From an uncultured Lachnospiraceae bacterium (GTDB lineage Bacteria; Bacillota; Clostridia; Lachnospirales; Lachnospiraceae): a stretch of DNA of 64,000 nt. Location: NCBI GenBank assembly GCA_910579735.1, contig CAJTUZ010000012.1, positions 43,337 to 107,336 of the forward strand. The letters run 5' to 3'. The position numbers and the translations under genes are program-made. Below, in pieces: positions 17,077 to 25,789 of this stretch. The notes beneath the pieces are model-generated. The model was not told the origin of the DNA, did no database searches, and worked only from the letters and a program-made list of their open reading frames with translations. The first letter of the stretch is position 1, and each line of letters opens with the position of its first letter.

Positions 17077-18555
17077 ATGAGAAAAAGCGGTGTATTATTA
17101 CCTGTTTCCAGTATTCCATCGAAATATGGAATCGGGACTTTTTCGAAACAGGCATATGAATTTATTGACTTATTAGCGAAGGCCGGACAGTCATACTGGC
17201 AGATTCTTCCGCTCGGGCCGACAGGATACGGCGATTCGCCCTATCAGTCTTTTTCCACCTTCGCGGGGAATCCTTATTATATCGACCTGGAGATGCTGAT
17301 AGAGGATGGATATCTGACGGCGCAGGACTGTGATCAATATGATTTCGGCGATAATGAGGAATATGTTGATTATGAGAAGATCTATTTATCCAGATTCAAG
17401 GTGCTGCGTACGGCATTTGAGAACAGTCATATAGAAGAAGACGAAGCCTTTCAGGAGTTTGTCCGCAAGAACAGCTATTGGCTTGATGATTATGCGCTTT
17501 ATATGGCAGTGAAGAATTCTTTTGACGGCGTAAGCTGGATCGAGTGGGATGATGATATCAAACTGCGTAAAGAGGATGCGCTTGCCGCATATCGGGAAAA
17601 ATATCAGACAGAGATTGCATTTTACCGTTTTCAGCAGTTCCTTTTTACGAAGCAGTGGTCTGCCCTGAAAGCTTATGCGAACAAAAAGAAGGTAAAGATC
17701 ATAGGGGATATCCCGATCTATGTGGCATTTGACAGTGCCGATACGTGGGCAAATCCCGAACTGTTCCAGCTCGACGAGAACTCCGAACCGGTTGCCGTTG
17801 CAGGCTGCCCGCCGGATTCTTTCTCGGCGACGGGACAATTGTGGGGCAATCCGCTCTATAAGTGGGATTACCATAAAAACACGGACTATGCGTGGTGGAT
17901 GAGACGGATCGCCTACTGCTATGAATTATACGATGTGGTCAGGATTGATCATTTCAGAGGATTTGATGAGTATTATTCGATTCCTTACGGCGATGAAACG
18001 GCGGAATTCGGACATTGGGAGAAGGGGCCGGGATATGATATTTTCAGAACGATGAAGGAGAAACTCGGAAAAAAAGCCGTTATCGCGGAAGATCTGGGCT
18101 TTTTAACCGATTCCGTATTAAAACTTGTGAAAAAGACCGGATATCCCGGTATGAAGATCTTGCAGTTTGCTTTTGACTCCAGGGAAGAGAGCGATTATCT
18201 GCCGCATAACTACCAGGCCAACAGCATCGTCTATACGGGAACGCACGATAACGACACCGTGCTCGGCTGGCTGGATTCTTTGAATAAACATGACAGGACA
18301 TTTGCCAGGAAATATCTGAATATCCGTTCGAATAAAGAGGTGCAGTGGGAATTTATCAGAGCGGCTATGGCGAGCGTATCCGATACCTGTATCATTCCGA
18401 TGCAGGATTATCTCGGACTTGGGGCCGAAGCGCGCATCAATATCCCTTCCACGCTCGGAACGAACTGGAAGTGGAGAATGCTGTCCGGAGCGTTTGATGA
18501 AGAACTTGCTCTGCGCATGAGAAAGATGACCAAACTATACGGAAGATTATCATAA
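17077..18555 (+). CDS. malQ: 4-alpha-glucanotransferase (amylomaltase)
   Basis: A cytosolic GH77 enzyme of 492 residues that transfers alpha-1,4-glucan segments between maltodextrins and releases glucose. The N-terminal signature RKSGVLLPVSSIPSKYGIG, and later PLGPTGYGDSPYQ, are characteristic. Catalytic residues read as Asp291 (in RIDHFRGF), Glu338 (in IAEDLG) and Asp391 (in THDND). The length is normal. It has GGGGGG before the ATG and its own promoter with a LacI-type operator. It is followed 17 bases later by a LacI regulator gene. Confidence 0.96.
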   Translation: MRKSGVLLPVSSIPSKYGIGTFSKQAYEFIDLLAKAGQSYWQILPLGPTGYGDSPYQSFSTFAGNPYYIDLEMLIEDGYLTAQDCDQYDFGDNEEYVDYEKIYLSRFKVLRTAFENSHIEEDEAFQEFVRKNSYWLDDYALYMAVKNSFDGVSWIEWDDDIKLRKEDALAAYREKYQTEIAFYRFQQFLFTKQWSALKAYANKKKVKIIGDIPIYVAFDSADTWANPELFQLDENSEPVAVAGCPPDSFSATGQLWGNPLYKWDYHKNTDYAWWMRRIAYCYELYDVVRIDHFRGFDEYYSIPYGDETAEFGHWEKGPGYDIFRTMKEKLGKKAVIAEDLGFLTDSVLKLVKKTGYPGMKILQFAFDSREESDYLPHNYQANSIVYTGTHDNDTVLGWLDSLNKHDRTFARKYLNIRSNKEVQWEFIRAAMASVSDTCIIPMQDYLGLGAEARINIPSTLGTNWKWRMLSGAFDEELALRMRKMTKLYGRLS

Positions 18556-18572
18556 GTTGACCGAGGTAGACA

Positions 18573-19610
18573 ATGGCTGAAATTACCATAAAAGATATTG
18601 CCAGAAAGTGCGGCGTAGGCGTCAGCACGGTTTCCCGTGCGATCAATGACCATCCCGATATCAATCCGGCGACCAGGCAGATGATCATGGAGATGATCGA
18701 GCAGACCGGATTTATTCCGAACAACAGCGCCAGAAACCTGAAAAGAACGGATGCCAAATGTATCGCATTGCTTGTGAAAGGAATCAACAACCCGTTTTTC
18801 GGCAGTATGATCCGAATTATCGAAGAAGAGGCGCAGAAGAAAAAATACGCGCTGGTGCTGCGCCACGTAGAGGCTTATGAAGATGAAGTGGATGTGGCGT
18901 TGGAACTGGTGAAGGAAAAAAGGCTGCGCGGCATTATTTTCCTGGGAGGCGCTTTTTATCATGCACAGGAAAAGCTGGAAAAACTGACGGTACCCTTTAT
19001 CTTCAGCACGATCGGCGTAGAAAAGGCGGAAGGAACCAATACAGCAAACTATTCTAATATTGCGGTGGACGACCGGGTGGAAAGTAAGAAAATGACGGAC
19101 TATCTTCTGGATTTGGGGCACCGCCGCATTGCTATCATTACGGAAGGATCGGAAGAACCGAGCGTAGGACAGCTTCGCCTGGCAGGATATGAAGATGCGT
19201 TTGTGCAGCGGGGACTTGACGTCAATCCGGATCTGATCTATTATGTGAAAGAAGAAATAGAGCATTACTCCATGGAAAACGGATATCTGACGACCAAAAG
19301 GATACTGGCGGAAAACGAAAACGTAACGGCTGTCTATGCAACGGCGGATCTGCTTGCCGTGGGCGCCTGCAGGGCCATTTTGGAGGCCGGCAGAAGAATC
19401 CCGCAGGACATTTCCGTGGCGGGGTACGACGGCATTTCACTCGGGGAATACTATAATCCGAAACTTACGACGATCAGACAGCCGGCAAAAGAGATGGCCG
19501 GAGAAACGATCCGTTTGATGTTTGATGTGATTGCCGGCAAAGAGAGACATAGACAGATCGTTTTCGAAGCCGAGCTTGTGGAAAGAGAGTCTGCAGGCCC
19601 GGTTTCCTGA
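18573..19610 (+). CDS. LacI family transcriptional regulator of the malQ operon
   Basis: 345 residues. The DNA-binding headpiece is IKDIARKCGVGVSTVSRAIND (in parts: IKDIARKCGVGV, STVSRAIND) followed by the hinge NNSARNLK. A periplasmic-binding-like sugar-sensing domain (about 60-340) includes VAGYDGISLGEYYNPKLTTI near the end. Co-transcription with malQ is likely (17-base gap). The palindrome at 16972-16983 is a plausible site, which would make the operon self-regulating. The effector, probably a maltodextrin or its phosphate, is not shown by the sequence. Confidence 0.92.
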   Translation: MAEITIKDIARKCGVGVSTVSRAINDHPDINPATRQMIMEMIEQTGFIPNNSARNLKRTDAKCIALLVKGINNPFFGSMIRIIEEEAQKKKYALVLRHVEAYEDEVDVALELVKEKRLRGIIFLGGAFYHAQEKLEKLTVPFIFSTIGVEKAEGTNTANYSNIAVDDRVESKKMTDYLLDLGHRRIAIITEGSEEPSVGQLRLAGYEDAFVQRGLDVNPDLIYYVKEEIEHYSMENGYLTTKRILAENENVTAVYATADLLAVGACRAILEAGRRIPQDISVAGYDGISLGEYYNPKLTTIRQPAKEMAGETIRLMFDVIAGKERHRQIVFEAELVERESAGPVS

Positions 19611-19670
19611 GCAGCCATAGCTGCATGGCGGCGTCTGTTGACTGCGTGGAGAGCAGGGAGGTCAGTCGAA

Positions 19671-20468
19671 ATGAAAAATAACATGATCGATCATGGGCGT
19701 GCGTTCGACTGGGGATGTACATCCTCAGACTATGCCAGATACAGGGATATTTATCCGGAGGCATTTTATCAGAAGCTGCTTACGAAAAATATCGGGACAA
19801 AAGGACAGAAAATACTGGATATCGGAACCGGTACGGGGGTAATTCCACGGAATATGTACCGATACGGCGCTGCGTTTACCGGTGTCGATATAGCAGAGAA
19901 CCAGATAGAGCAGGCTCGGAATCTGGCGGCCGCGCAGAATATGGAAATAACGTTTCTATGTGCTCCCGCAGAAAATGCGCAGTTTCCCGGGCAGACGTTC
20001 GATGTGGTGACTGCATGCCAGTGTTTTCCCTATTTTCGGCATGAAGAACTGGCAAAGCATCTGCATACAATACTGAAATCCGATGGACGTTTTGCCATCA
20101 TGTATATGGCGTGGCTGCCTTTGGAAGACAGGATTGCCGCTAAAAGCGAAGAATTAATACTACAGTATAACCCTGACTGGACGGGATGCAATGAAGTAAG
20201 GCGCCGCATCGGGATACCGGACGCTTATGACGCCTATTTTACATTGGAAGAGGAAGAACTATTCGATATTGCCGTGCCGTTTACCAGGGACAGCTGGAAC
20301 GGCAGGATCAAGGCCTGCCGCGGGATCGGCGCATCGTTGTCCGAGGCGGAAATTGAGGCGTTTGAGAAGGAACACAGAAGCCTTCTGCAGGAGATTGCAC
20401 CGGAAGAATTTGAAATTCTGCACTATGCTGCGATCATCGTTATGAGAAAGAAACCCGGCTTAGATTAG
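19671..20468 (+). CDS. class I SAM-dependent methyltransferase
   Basis: 265 residues with a Rossmann-fold methyltransferase domain: ILDIGTGTGVIPRNM (motif I), GVDIAENQIEQAR (motif II) and FDVVTACQCFPYF (post-motif). The acceptor is unknown; the UbiE/Methyltransf_11 type acts on small molecules in the cytosol. I chose ATG 19671, with GGGAGG about 9 bases upstream, over an in-frame TTG at 19638. The last 29 bases overlap the 3' end of the convergent CYTH gene. Confidence 0.87.
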   Translation: MKNNMIDHGRAFDWGCTSSDYARYRDIYPEAFYQKLLTKNIGTKGQKILDIGTGTGVIPRNMYRYGAAFTGVDIAENQIEQARNLAAAQNMEITFLCAPAENAQFPGQTFDVVTACQCFPYFRHEELAKHLHTILKSDGRFAIMYMAWLPLEDRIAAKSEELILQYNPDWTGCNEVRRRIGIPDAYDAYFTLEEEELFDIAVPFTRDSWNGRIKACRGIGASLSEAEIEAFEKEHRSLLQEIAPEEFEILHYAAIIVMRKKPGLD

Positions 20469-20934
20469 AATTATGATAGGCCGGATCATTCGTAACGTCG
20501 TCCGAGAACCAGTCCACGGGGAGAAAGGCATTAGCGGTTTCTTCGTCCGGGAATTCCACTTCCGCAATGACAAGATCCGAGAACGGAGCATCAAAAATAT
20601 CCAGTTCTATTGTTAGACTGACAGAGTCAACCATAGACTGATTATTTGACAGAAACGTCGGATTTTCGATCGGAATGAGATACCGTTTTTTAGAGATTAC
20701 ATTTCCGTCCGCTTTTTCCCGCAGATGAAGATAGGATTCTTCATTTAGCGGGAGATTGTACTCTTCTCGGGCCAACAGTCCTTTCCCTTTATACGTAAGA
20801 TAATACCGTTCGTCCTCTTTGCGGATCCTGACAACAGGGTCAGTGTTCAAATAGGCCTGTTCGATAAGATGAAAGGGATACTGTTCCAAATTGACCGGCA
20901 GAGTCTTTACTTTAAATTTTCTTTCTATTTCCAT
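20440..20934 (-). CDS. CYTH domain protein (possible inorganic triphosphatase)
   Basis: 164 residues. The first residues, MEIERKFKV, give the ExExK signature of the CYTH tunnel fold. Basic and acidic residues on alternating strands (VVRIRKED, YYLTYKGKG, LIAEVEFPDE) would line the triphosphate-binding tunnel with metal ligands. Members hydrolyse tripolyphosphate or thiamine triphosphate, or make cAMP; a small bacterial stand-alone protein is most often a triphosphatase. The 3' end overlaps the methyltransferase gene on the other strand by 29 bases. Confidence 0.85.
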   Translation of the reverse strand: MEIERKFKVKTLPVNLEQYPFHLIEQAYLNTDPVVRIRKEDERYYLTYKGKGLLAREEYNLPLNEESYLHLREKADGNVISKKRYLIPIENPTFLSNNQSMVDSVSLTIELDIFDAPFSDLVIAEVEFPDEETANAFLPVDWFSDDVTNDPAYHNSNLSRVSFS

Positions 20935-20969
20935 AACAGGTGTCTCCTTATTTATAAATTCGTCTGTGA

Positions 20970-20991
20970 ACGCAAGCCATCAGGCTTGCGT
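20970..20991. terminator. short GC-rich hairpin upstream of the CYTH gene
   Basis: ACGCAAGCC (20970-20978) pairs perfectly with GGCTTGCGT (20983-20991) over a 4-base loop, and TTTATT follows on the plus strand. It looks like an intrinsic terminator for rightward transcription, although no rightward gene now ends just before it. Confidence 0.5.
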
Positions 20992-21079
20992 TTATTATAG
21001 CATGTTTTTGGAAAAGCAGAAATATGCATAGATCATACTTGCCAGAAAAAAGATTGTAGTATCAGAACGGTATGTTCCG

Positions 21080-21801
21080 ATGTTTACGGAAGAAAGATAT
21101 GCAGATACGGTAAAACGTGTAAAAATATCAGAAAATAATACATTATTTTTTATTTCTCTTATTGAACATAAGACAAAAGTAGATTACAATGTAAGTATGC
21201 AGCTGCTTCGATATATGGTCTACATATGGGAAGATTATGAAAAGGAGATGGAGAGGGCGCATAAAGGGATCACGAAGACGAGAGACTTTAAATATCCGCC
21301 GATTCTACCCATCGTATATTATGAAGGAAGCGGAGAATGGACGGCTGTCCGTAATTTTCAGGACAGAGTATTTCTGCCAGAAGTATTCGGTGCTTTCACA
21401 CCCCGGTTTTTGTACAAATTGATTCAACTGCATAAGTACAGTATGGAAGACCTTGTTGATAAAAATGACGAACTTTCTTTTGTCATGTTAATCAACAGGC
21501 TGCAGGGAACGGAGGAGTTCAGAGAGATGAATTTACCGGACAGGTAAAGGAGTGGAAAATGGGAGAATTGTTTGAACATTTCAGAGATTATGATCTGCCT
21601 GCTGCCAGAAAAAAGGCACAGGAGGAGGGAAGAAATGAAGGGAGAGCAGAAGGAATAGCAGAAGGTCGAAGCGAGGGAGAAGAGCGTATGGCATGTTTGG
21701 TCCGTATACTAATGGAAAATGACAGACTGGATGATCTGCGAAAGATTACGTTGGACAAAGCATATCGGGAGACATTATATCTGGAGCATGGATTAACTTA
21801 G
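21080..21801 (+). pseudogene. remnant of an Rpn-family nuclease gene (PD-(D/E)XK transposase-like)
   Basis: Two fragments on one strand look like pieces of a single Rpn/YhgA-like gene. The first (21080-21547) has the core FISLIEHKTKVDYNVSMQLLRYM, in which E-x-K belongs to the nuclease site, and PPILPIVYYEGSGEW. It lacks the usual N-terminal region. A stop at 21545 is followed by a second frame (21559-21801) with the family's typical tail of repeated EGR/EGRAEG units. The middle helical part is missing. I read it as a decayed gene. The second piece has AAAGGAG before its ATG and could still be translated. Confidence 0.7.
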
Positions 21802-21844
21802 TACAGTTGCCTTTATATTAAAATAAAGAAAGAAGAGGGAAAAA

Positions 21845-22390
21845 ATGAGCAAGGTATGTGTTTTTTTTGCAACGGGATTTGAAGAAATTGAAGCGCTTAC
21901 GGTCGTGGATATTCTGCGCCGGGCCAAAATTGATGTGGACATGGTCTCCATAACGGAGGAAAAAAGAGTGACCGGCTCGCATGGGATTACGGTGGAAATG
22001 GATACAGTGTTTGCGGAAGTGGATTTCGAAGGAACCGATATGATCGTTCTGCCGGGCGGTATGCCGGGAACTGTCAATCTGGAGGCTTTTTCGCCGCTTA
22101 TGGAACAGGTGGAAAAATTTCATGCAAATAAAAAATGGATTGCGGCAATCTGTGCGGCTCCGAGTATTTTCGGACACAGAGGGATGTTAAACGGAAAGCC
22201 GGCCTGCGCCAATCCGGGATTCGAGAGCCATTTAGAAGGCGCGGATGTGAAAAGTGATCCGGCTGTTGTGGCAGGACATATTATTACAAGCCGCGGCATG
22301 GGAACGGCGATTCCGTTTGCACTTGCCATTCTGGAACAGTTAGAAGGCACGGACGCGGTTGTGCAGATGAAGAAAGGAATCGTTTTTTAA
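21845..22390 (+). CDS. DJ-1/PfpI family protein
   Basis: 181 residues of the DJ-1/YajL type. The N-terminus VCVFFATGFEEIEALTVVDILRRA is typical (shown in parts: FFATGFEEIEA). The conserved glutamate is at 14-15, and Cys103 lies in the nucleophile elbow AAICAAPSIFG. LPGGMPGTVNL is the usual glycine loop. Members act as deglycases, chaperones or oxidative-stress proteins; which applies here cannot be told. It has a good GAGGG site and lies downstream of the Rpn remnant. Confidence 0.9.
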   Translation: MSKVCVFFATGFEEIEALTVVDILRRAKIDVDMVSITEEKRVTGSHGITVEMDTVFAEVDFEGTDMIVLPGGMPGTVNLEAFSPLMEQVEKFHANKKWIAAICAAPSIFGHRGMLNGKPACANPGFESHLEGADVKSDPAVVAGHIITSRGMGTAIPFALAILEQLEGTDAVVQMKKGIVF

Positions 22391-22509
22391 AACTGATTAG
22401 AAAAACTTACCAAAATATTTTTCCGGAATCCGTTTATACTAACATCAAGATAAGTGATAAAAACACGCTTAAACAGATGACACGATCCTTTTTGGACTGC
22501 CATGAAAAC

Positions 22510-22541
22510 TGAGATAAGCGGTGTTGCAATCGCTTATCTCA
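22510..22541 (+). promoter_or_regulatory. perfect 11-bp hairpin in the leader of the spore protein gene
   Basis: TGAGATAAGCG (22510-22520) and CGCTTATCTCA (22531-22541) form a perfect stem with a 10-base loop, ending 43 bases before the ssp start. There is no T-run, so it is not an obvious terminator; it may stabilise the leader. A TATACT (22434-22439) further upstream may be a -10 element, but no clear sigma-G promoter was identified. Confidence 0.45.
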
Positions 22542-22584
22542 AATATAGATAAAAGATGAAATGTATTTTCGGAGGTGAAAGAAA

Positions 22585-22785
22585 ATGGCAAGTAACAAAA
22601 CTAATAGAGTTGAAGTTCCGGAAGCGAAAGCAGCAATGGATCGTTTCAAGACAGAGGTTGCTTCTGAATTAGGTGTTAACTTAAAAGAAGGTTACAACGG
22701 TGACCTGACATCTAAAGAAGCAGGTTCCATCGGTGGTGAGATGGTTCGTAGAATGATCAAGAAACAGGAAGAGCAGATGAAATAA
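22585..22785 (+). CDS. alpha/beta-type small acid-soluble spore protein
   Basis: A 66-residue DNA-binding protein that coats and protects the chromosome in the dormant spore. The family motifs are intact: the N-terminal half has AMDRFKTEVASELGV (with the GPR protease-cut region near the glutamate) and the C-terminal half has GDLTSKEAGSIGGEMVRRMI. The ribosome site GGAGGTGA is near-perfect. Expression in the forespore is expected from the family but was not shown by a clear promoter. Its presence says the organism makes spores or descends from a spore-former. Confidence 0.95.
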   Translation: MASNKTNRVEVPEAKAAMDRFKTEVASELGVNLKEGYNGDLTSKEAGSIGGEMVRRMIKKQEEQMK

Positions 22786-22837
22786 CAGCCGCTTCTAAAT
22801 AGAAATGATCTTTTGCGGTCATTTCTGAAAAAGTGAG

Positions 22838-22872
22838 AACGACCCGCTTGGTAACAGGCGGGTTGTTTTTTG
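22838..22872 (+). terminator. intrinsic terminator after ssp
   Basis: AACGACCCGC (22838-22847) pairs with GCGGGTTGTT (22858-22867, one G-T pair) and is followed by TTTT. A second stem just before it (AGAAATGA near 22801 with TCATTTCT near 22819) may assist. Confidence 0.85.
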
Positions 22873-22884
22873 CGGGTAAATATA

Positions 22885-23042
22885 GTAAAATATGTTATAC
22901 ATGCAGATTACCTGAAGGGTTCGTCCCGACGGGGCATCGCAGTTTTGATTCTGACGCTCGAAGATTCGTTCTGAGAGGAAAGGCCGCCAATAGGACATAT
23001 TTGATACAGTATGTGTGCGTCTCCTGTCAGGAGGCGCTTTTT
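22885..23042 (+). promoter_or_regulatory. structured leader with terminator ahead of the ABC transporter operon (riboswitch candidate)
   Basis: About 420 bases separate ssp from the next gene. The stretch 22885-23016 holds several GC-rich pairing blocks (for example GGGTTCGTCCC near 22918 and CTGAGAGG near 22970). It ends in a textbook terminator: GCGTCTCCTG (23017-23026) with CAGGAGGCGC (23028-23037) and TTTTT. A terminator inside a leader suggests attenuation. I compared it by memory with TPP, ykkC/guanidine, THF and ZTP riboswitches and found no full match. The remaining 165 bases to the gene show nothing further. Confidence 0.45.
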
Positions 23043-23206
23043 ATATGCTGGGAAATTATGCAGGCAGCAGCGGAAAACCGGGAAAGCTGACGGAAACCGT
23101 TGGATGTATTTGATGCCTGTGCGCCTTTGCCAAAGAAGATAAGAAGCGGCTGCAGATCGTATGCATGGCTATTAGGATGAAAAGGGAAAGGAGCATGGTT
23201 ACGGGA

Positions 23207-24223
23207 ATGAAGAAGAAAGTATTAGCGGTAATGATGAGCATTGTGTTTGGACTGTTCTGTTTAACGGGCTGCGTCAGCGGCGTTCAAAAAGAGGCGGCGG
23301 GTGAAACCGCGGCACAGACGGAGGAAAAAACGCATATCAATGTCGCATCGTTAAAAGGCCCGACTTCGATGGGGCTGGTGTATTTGATGAACAGGTCGGA
23401 CAAAGGGGAAACCGAAGAAAACTATCATTTCAGCATGGCAGCGGCTGCAGATGAATTGCTGCCCAAGGTTGTTTCCGGGGAGCTGGATCTTGCGCTCGTA
23501 CCGGCCAATGTGGCAAGCATTCTATATCATAAGACGCAGGGCGGTATCGCGGTCATTGATATTAATACGTTAGGCGTTCTTTATATGGTATCAGGAGATG
23601 ATACAAAAGGATCCTTTGAGTCGCTTAAAGGCTCAACGATCTATCTGACAGGAAAAGGCACGACGCCCGACTATGTGCTGCAGTATCTTTTAGCGGAAAA
23701 CGGACTGTCTTTAGAGGATGTAACATTGGAATACAAATCGGAAGCGACGGAAGTTGCGGCGGTTCTGACCGAAAATCCGGAAGCCATCGGTGTGCTTCCG
23801 CAGCCTTTTGCAACGGCGGCCTGTATGCAGAATGAGGCGCTTGCAGTTGTTATGGACTTTAATGAGGAGTGGGCAGCGCTGCAGGGAGAAGGCGGCAGTA
23901 GTTTCGTAACAGGTGTTACGATTGCCAGGAAAGATTTTCTGGAAGAAGAGCCGGAGGCAGCTGCCGCTTTTATGAACGAACATCGGCAAAGTGCGGCTTA
24001 CGCCAATGAAAATACGAAAGAGGCGGCAGAACTCGTGGTTTCTTACGGAATTATCGAAAAAGAGCCGGTAGCGGTAAAGGCGCTGCCGTACTGTAATATT
24101 ACCTATATGGATGGGGAAGCTATGAAAACGGCGCTTTCCGGCTATCTGGAAGTATTATATGAGCAGGATGCATCCTCTGTGGGAGGTTCCCTTCCGGCGG
24201 ATGATTTCTATTATATTCCGTAA
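23207..24223 (+). CDS. ABC transporter substrate-binding lipoprotein (NMT1/TauA-like)
   Basis: 338 residues. A lipoprotein signal is clear: KKKVLAVMM, a hydrophobic core and the lipobox LTGC, with the cysteine about 20 residues in. The mature part has GPTSMGLVYLMNRS and LPKVVSGELDLALVPANVAS, the pattern of NitT/TauT-type binding proteins. It would sit on the outer face of the membrane and feed the permease encoded next. The start could be ATG 23195, but the AAAGGAG there is only 1 base away; ATG 23207 gives a standard signal peptide. The substrate is unknown. Confidence 0.85.
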   Translation: MKKKVLAVMMSIVFGLFCLTGCVSGVQKEAAGETAAQTEEKTHINVASLKGPTSMGLVYLMNRSDKGETEENYHFSMAAAADELLPKVVSGELDLALVPANVASILYHKTQGGIAVIDINTLGVLYMVSGDDTKGSFESLKGSTIYLTGKGTTPDYVLQYLLAENGLSLEDVTLEYKSEATEVAAVLTENPEAIGVLPQPFATAACMQNEALAVVMDFNEEWAALQGEGGSSFVTGVTIARKDFLEEEPEAAAAFMNEHRQSAAYANENTKEAAELVVSYGIIEKEPVAVKALPYCNITYMDGEAMKTALSGYLEVLYEQDASSVGGSLPADDFYYIP

Positions 24224-24247
24224 AAATATTATTTGGAGAGGTGTCTG

Positions 24248-25735
24248 GTGGATCATAGACGGAATGACAGGAGAAAAAATATATTCCGGAAAGGAATCGT
24301 TATTTTATTTTGGCTGTGCGTCTGGCAGTCTGCGGCTGCCATGACGCACAACCGGATTCTTTTAGTCGGCCCTGTACAGGCGGGGGCGGCTTTTTTGGAA
24401 AACCTTGTCAGACCGGATTTTTATAAGATTGTGCTCTTTTCTTTTGCCCGGATCGGAGCAGGTTTTTTGCTGGCTCTTTTCGCGGGTGTGCTTTTGGGGG
24501 CGCTCAGTTACCGCTGCCGGGTATCGGAGATGTTTCTCTCTCCGCTTATCACGACGTTAAAGGCCATTCCGGTAGCATCTTTTGTCGTTTTGCTGCTCAT
24601 ATGGTTCGGGTCCGGCAGGCTTTCTTTTTTCATCAGTTTCCTGATCGTGTTTCCCAATATTTATGTCAGTACGATGGCAGGACTGAAAAATACGGACAGG
24701 AAGCTTTTGGAAATGGCACAGGTATTTGGCATGACGGGAAGGAATCGTCTTTTCTATCTTTACAGGCCGGCTCTGATGCCGTATCTGGTTAGCAGTCTGG
24801 AAGTATCGCTCGGGATGAGCTGGAAGTCGGGCGTGGCGGCGGAGGTGATCGGTATACCGGCCTTTTCGCTTGGAGAGCGGCTGTATATGTCCAAAATATA
24901 TTTGGATACCGCGGGCCTGTTTGCCTGGACTTTTTTGATTATTGTGCTGAGTTTCTTATTTGAAAAGGCAGTATTGTATATCGTAGAAAAATTTGCGGAC
25001 TGGAAACCATATCCCAGGGTTGAAAGCAGGCAAAAAGGATGGATTGGCCGGGCAGAATGGAAGAAGGACAGGGCACGGAGACCGGAAAGGATACGGGAGC
25101 AGGCAGCGCAGGACAATCGGATCCGTCTCCGGGATGTAGGTAAGACCTATGGAGAACAGACGGTTCTTAAGGGGATCTCATTCGTGATCGAACCCGGCGG
25201 ACATTATTGTCTTATGTCGCCCTCCGGCGGCGGTAAAACGACGCTGCTGAATCTGATGAACCGGATCGTCCGCGCGGACGAGGGGACGATAGAGGGGATT
25301 CCTCCGCGCATCGGCATGGTTTTTCAAGACGACAGACTGTGTGATGCCTATGATACAATAACAAATGTTATGATGACAATGTACGGAACAGGTAAGGGAA
25401 ATGAAACAGATTCGTGCGGGTCTCAAGGAGAAAGGCGGAAGGAAACAGCGGCATGGATCAAAGAAGAGGCGCTTAACATCCTGCCCGCGGACTGCCTGAA
25501 CAGGCCTGTCAGTGAATTGAGCGGCGGGATGAAGAGACGGTGCGCCATCCTGCGGGCAATGCTTTCCGGTGCAGATATCATCATTATGGATGAGCCGTTC
25601 ACCGGGTTGGATGAAGAGAACCGCAGGAAGACGGCGGCATATATTTTAGAGAGACTGCATGGCAGGACGCTGTTTGTGACGACGCACAGAGAAGAGGATA
25701 CGGCGCTGCTTGAGGCGGTAAAGATAGAATTATAG
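24248..25735 (+). CDS. fused ABC transporter permease-ATPase
   Basis: 495 residues in one frame. Residues 1-250 are a NitT/TauT-type permease with about six membrane segments and the EAA-like loop LLEMAQVFGMTGRNRLFYLY. A charged linker of about 40 residues follows. Residues 290-495 are a complete ATPase: Walker A SPSGGGKTT, Q-loop MVFQDDRLC, signature LSGGMKRR, Walker B IIIMDEPF and H-loop TTHREED. In most related importers these are separate genes. GTG 24248 fits GGAGAGG at 24235; TTG 24233 is the alternative. The pair with the upstream lipoprotein forms a full importer. Confidence 0.88.
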   Translation: MDHRRNDRRKNIFRKGIVILFWLCVWQSAAAMTHNRILLVGPVQAGAAFLENLVRPDFYKIVLFSFARIGAGFLLALFAGVLLGALSYRCRVSEMFLSPLITTLKAIPVASFVVLLLIWFGSGRLSFFISFLIVFPNIYVSTMAGLKNTDRKLLEMAQVFGMTGRNRLFYLYRPALMPYLVSSLEVSLGMSWKSGVAAEVIGIPAFSLGERLYMSKIYLDTAGLFAWTFLIIVLSFLFEKAVLYIVEKFADWKPYPRVESRQKGWIGRAEWKKDRARRPERIREQAAQDNRIRLRDVGKTYGEQTVLKGISFVIEPGGHYCLMSPSGGGKTTLLNLMNRIVRADEGTIEGIPPRIGMVFQDDRLCDAYDTITNVMMTMYGTGKGNETDSCGSQGERRKETAAWIKEEALNILPADCLNRPVSELSGGMKRRCAILRAMLSGADIIIMDEPFTGLDEENRRKTAAYILERLHGRTLFVTTHREEDTALLEAVKIEL

Positions 25736-25789
25736 CAGGCAGATGACCGCGAAACGCCTAAACGAAAGATCATGAAAGGAATAACGCAT

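Noticed and set aside
22885..23042. Calling the importer leader a guanidine (ykkC) riboswitch
   Set aside because: Only fragments such as GGGTTC and GAGAGG resemble the consensus; the conserved 3' part was not found. It is kept as an unidentified leader.
22833..23090. An open frame of 85 codons after ssp
   Set aside because: It runs through the ssp terminator and the leader terminator, has no ribosome site, and matches no family. The stretch is better explained as a noncoding leader.
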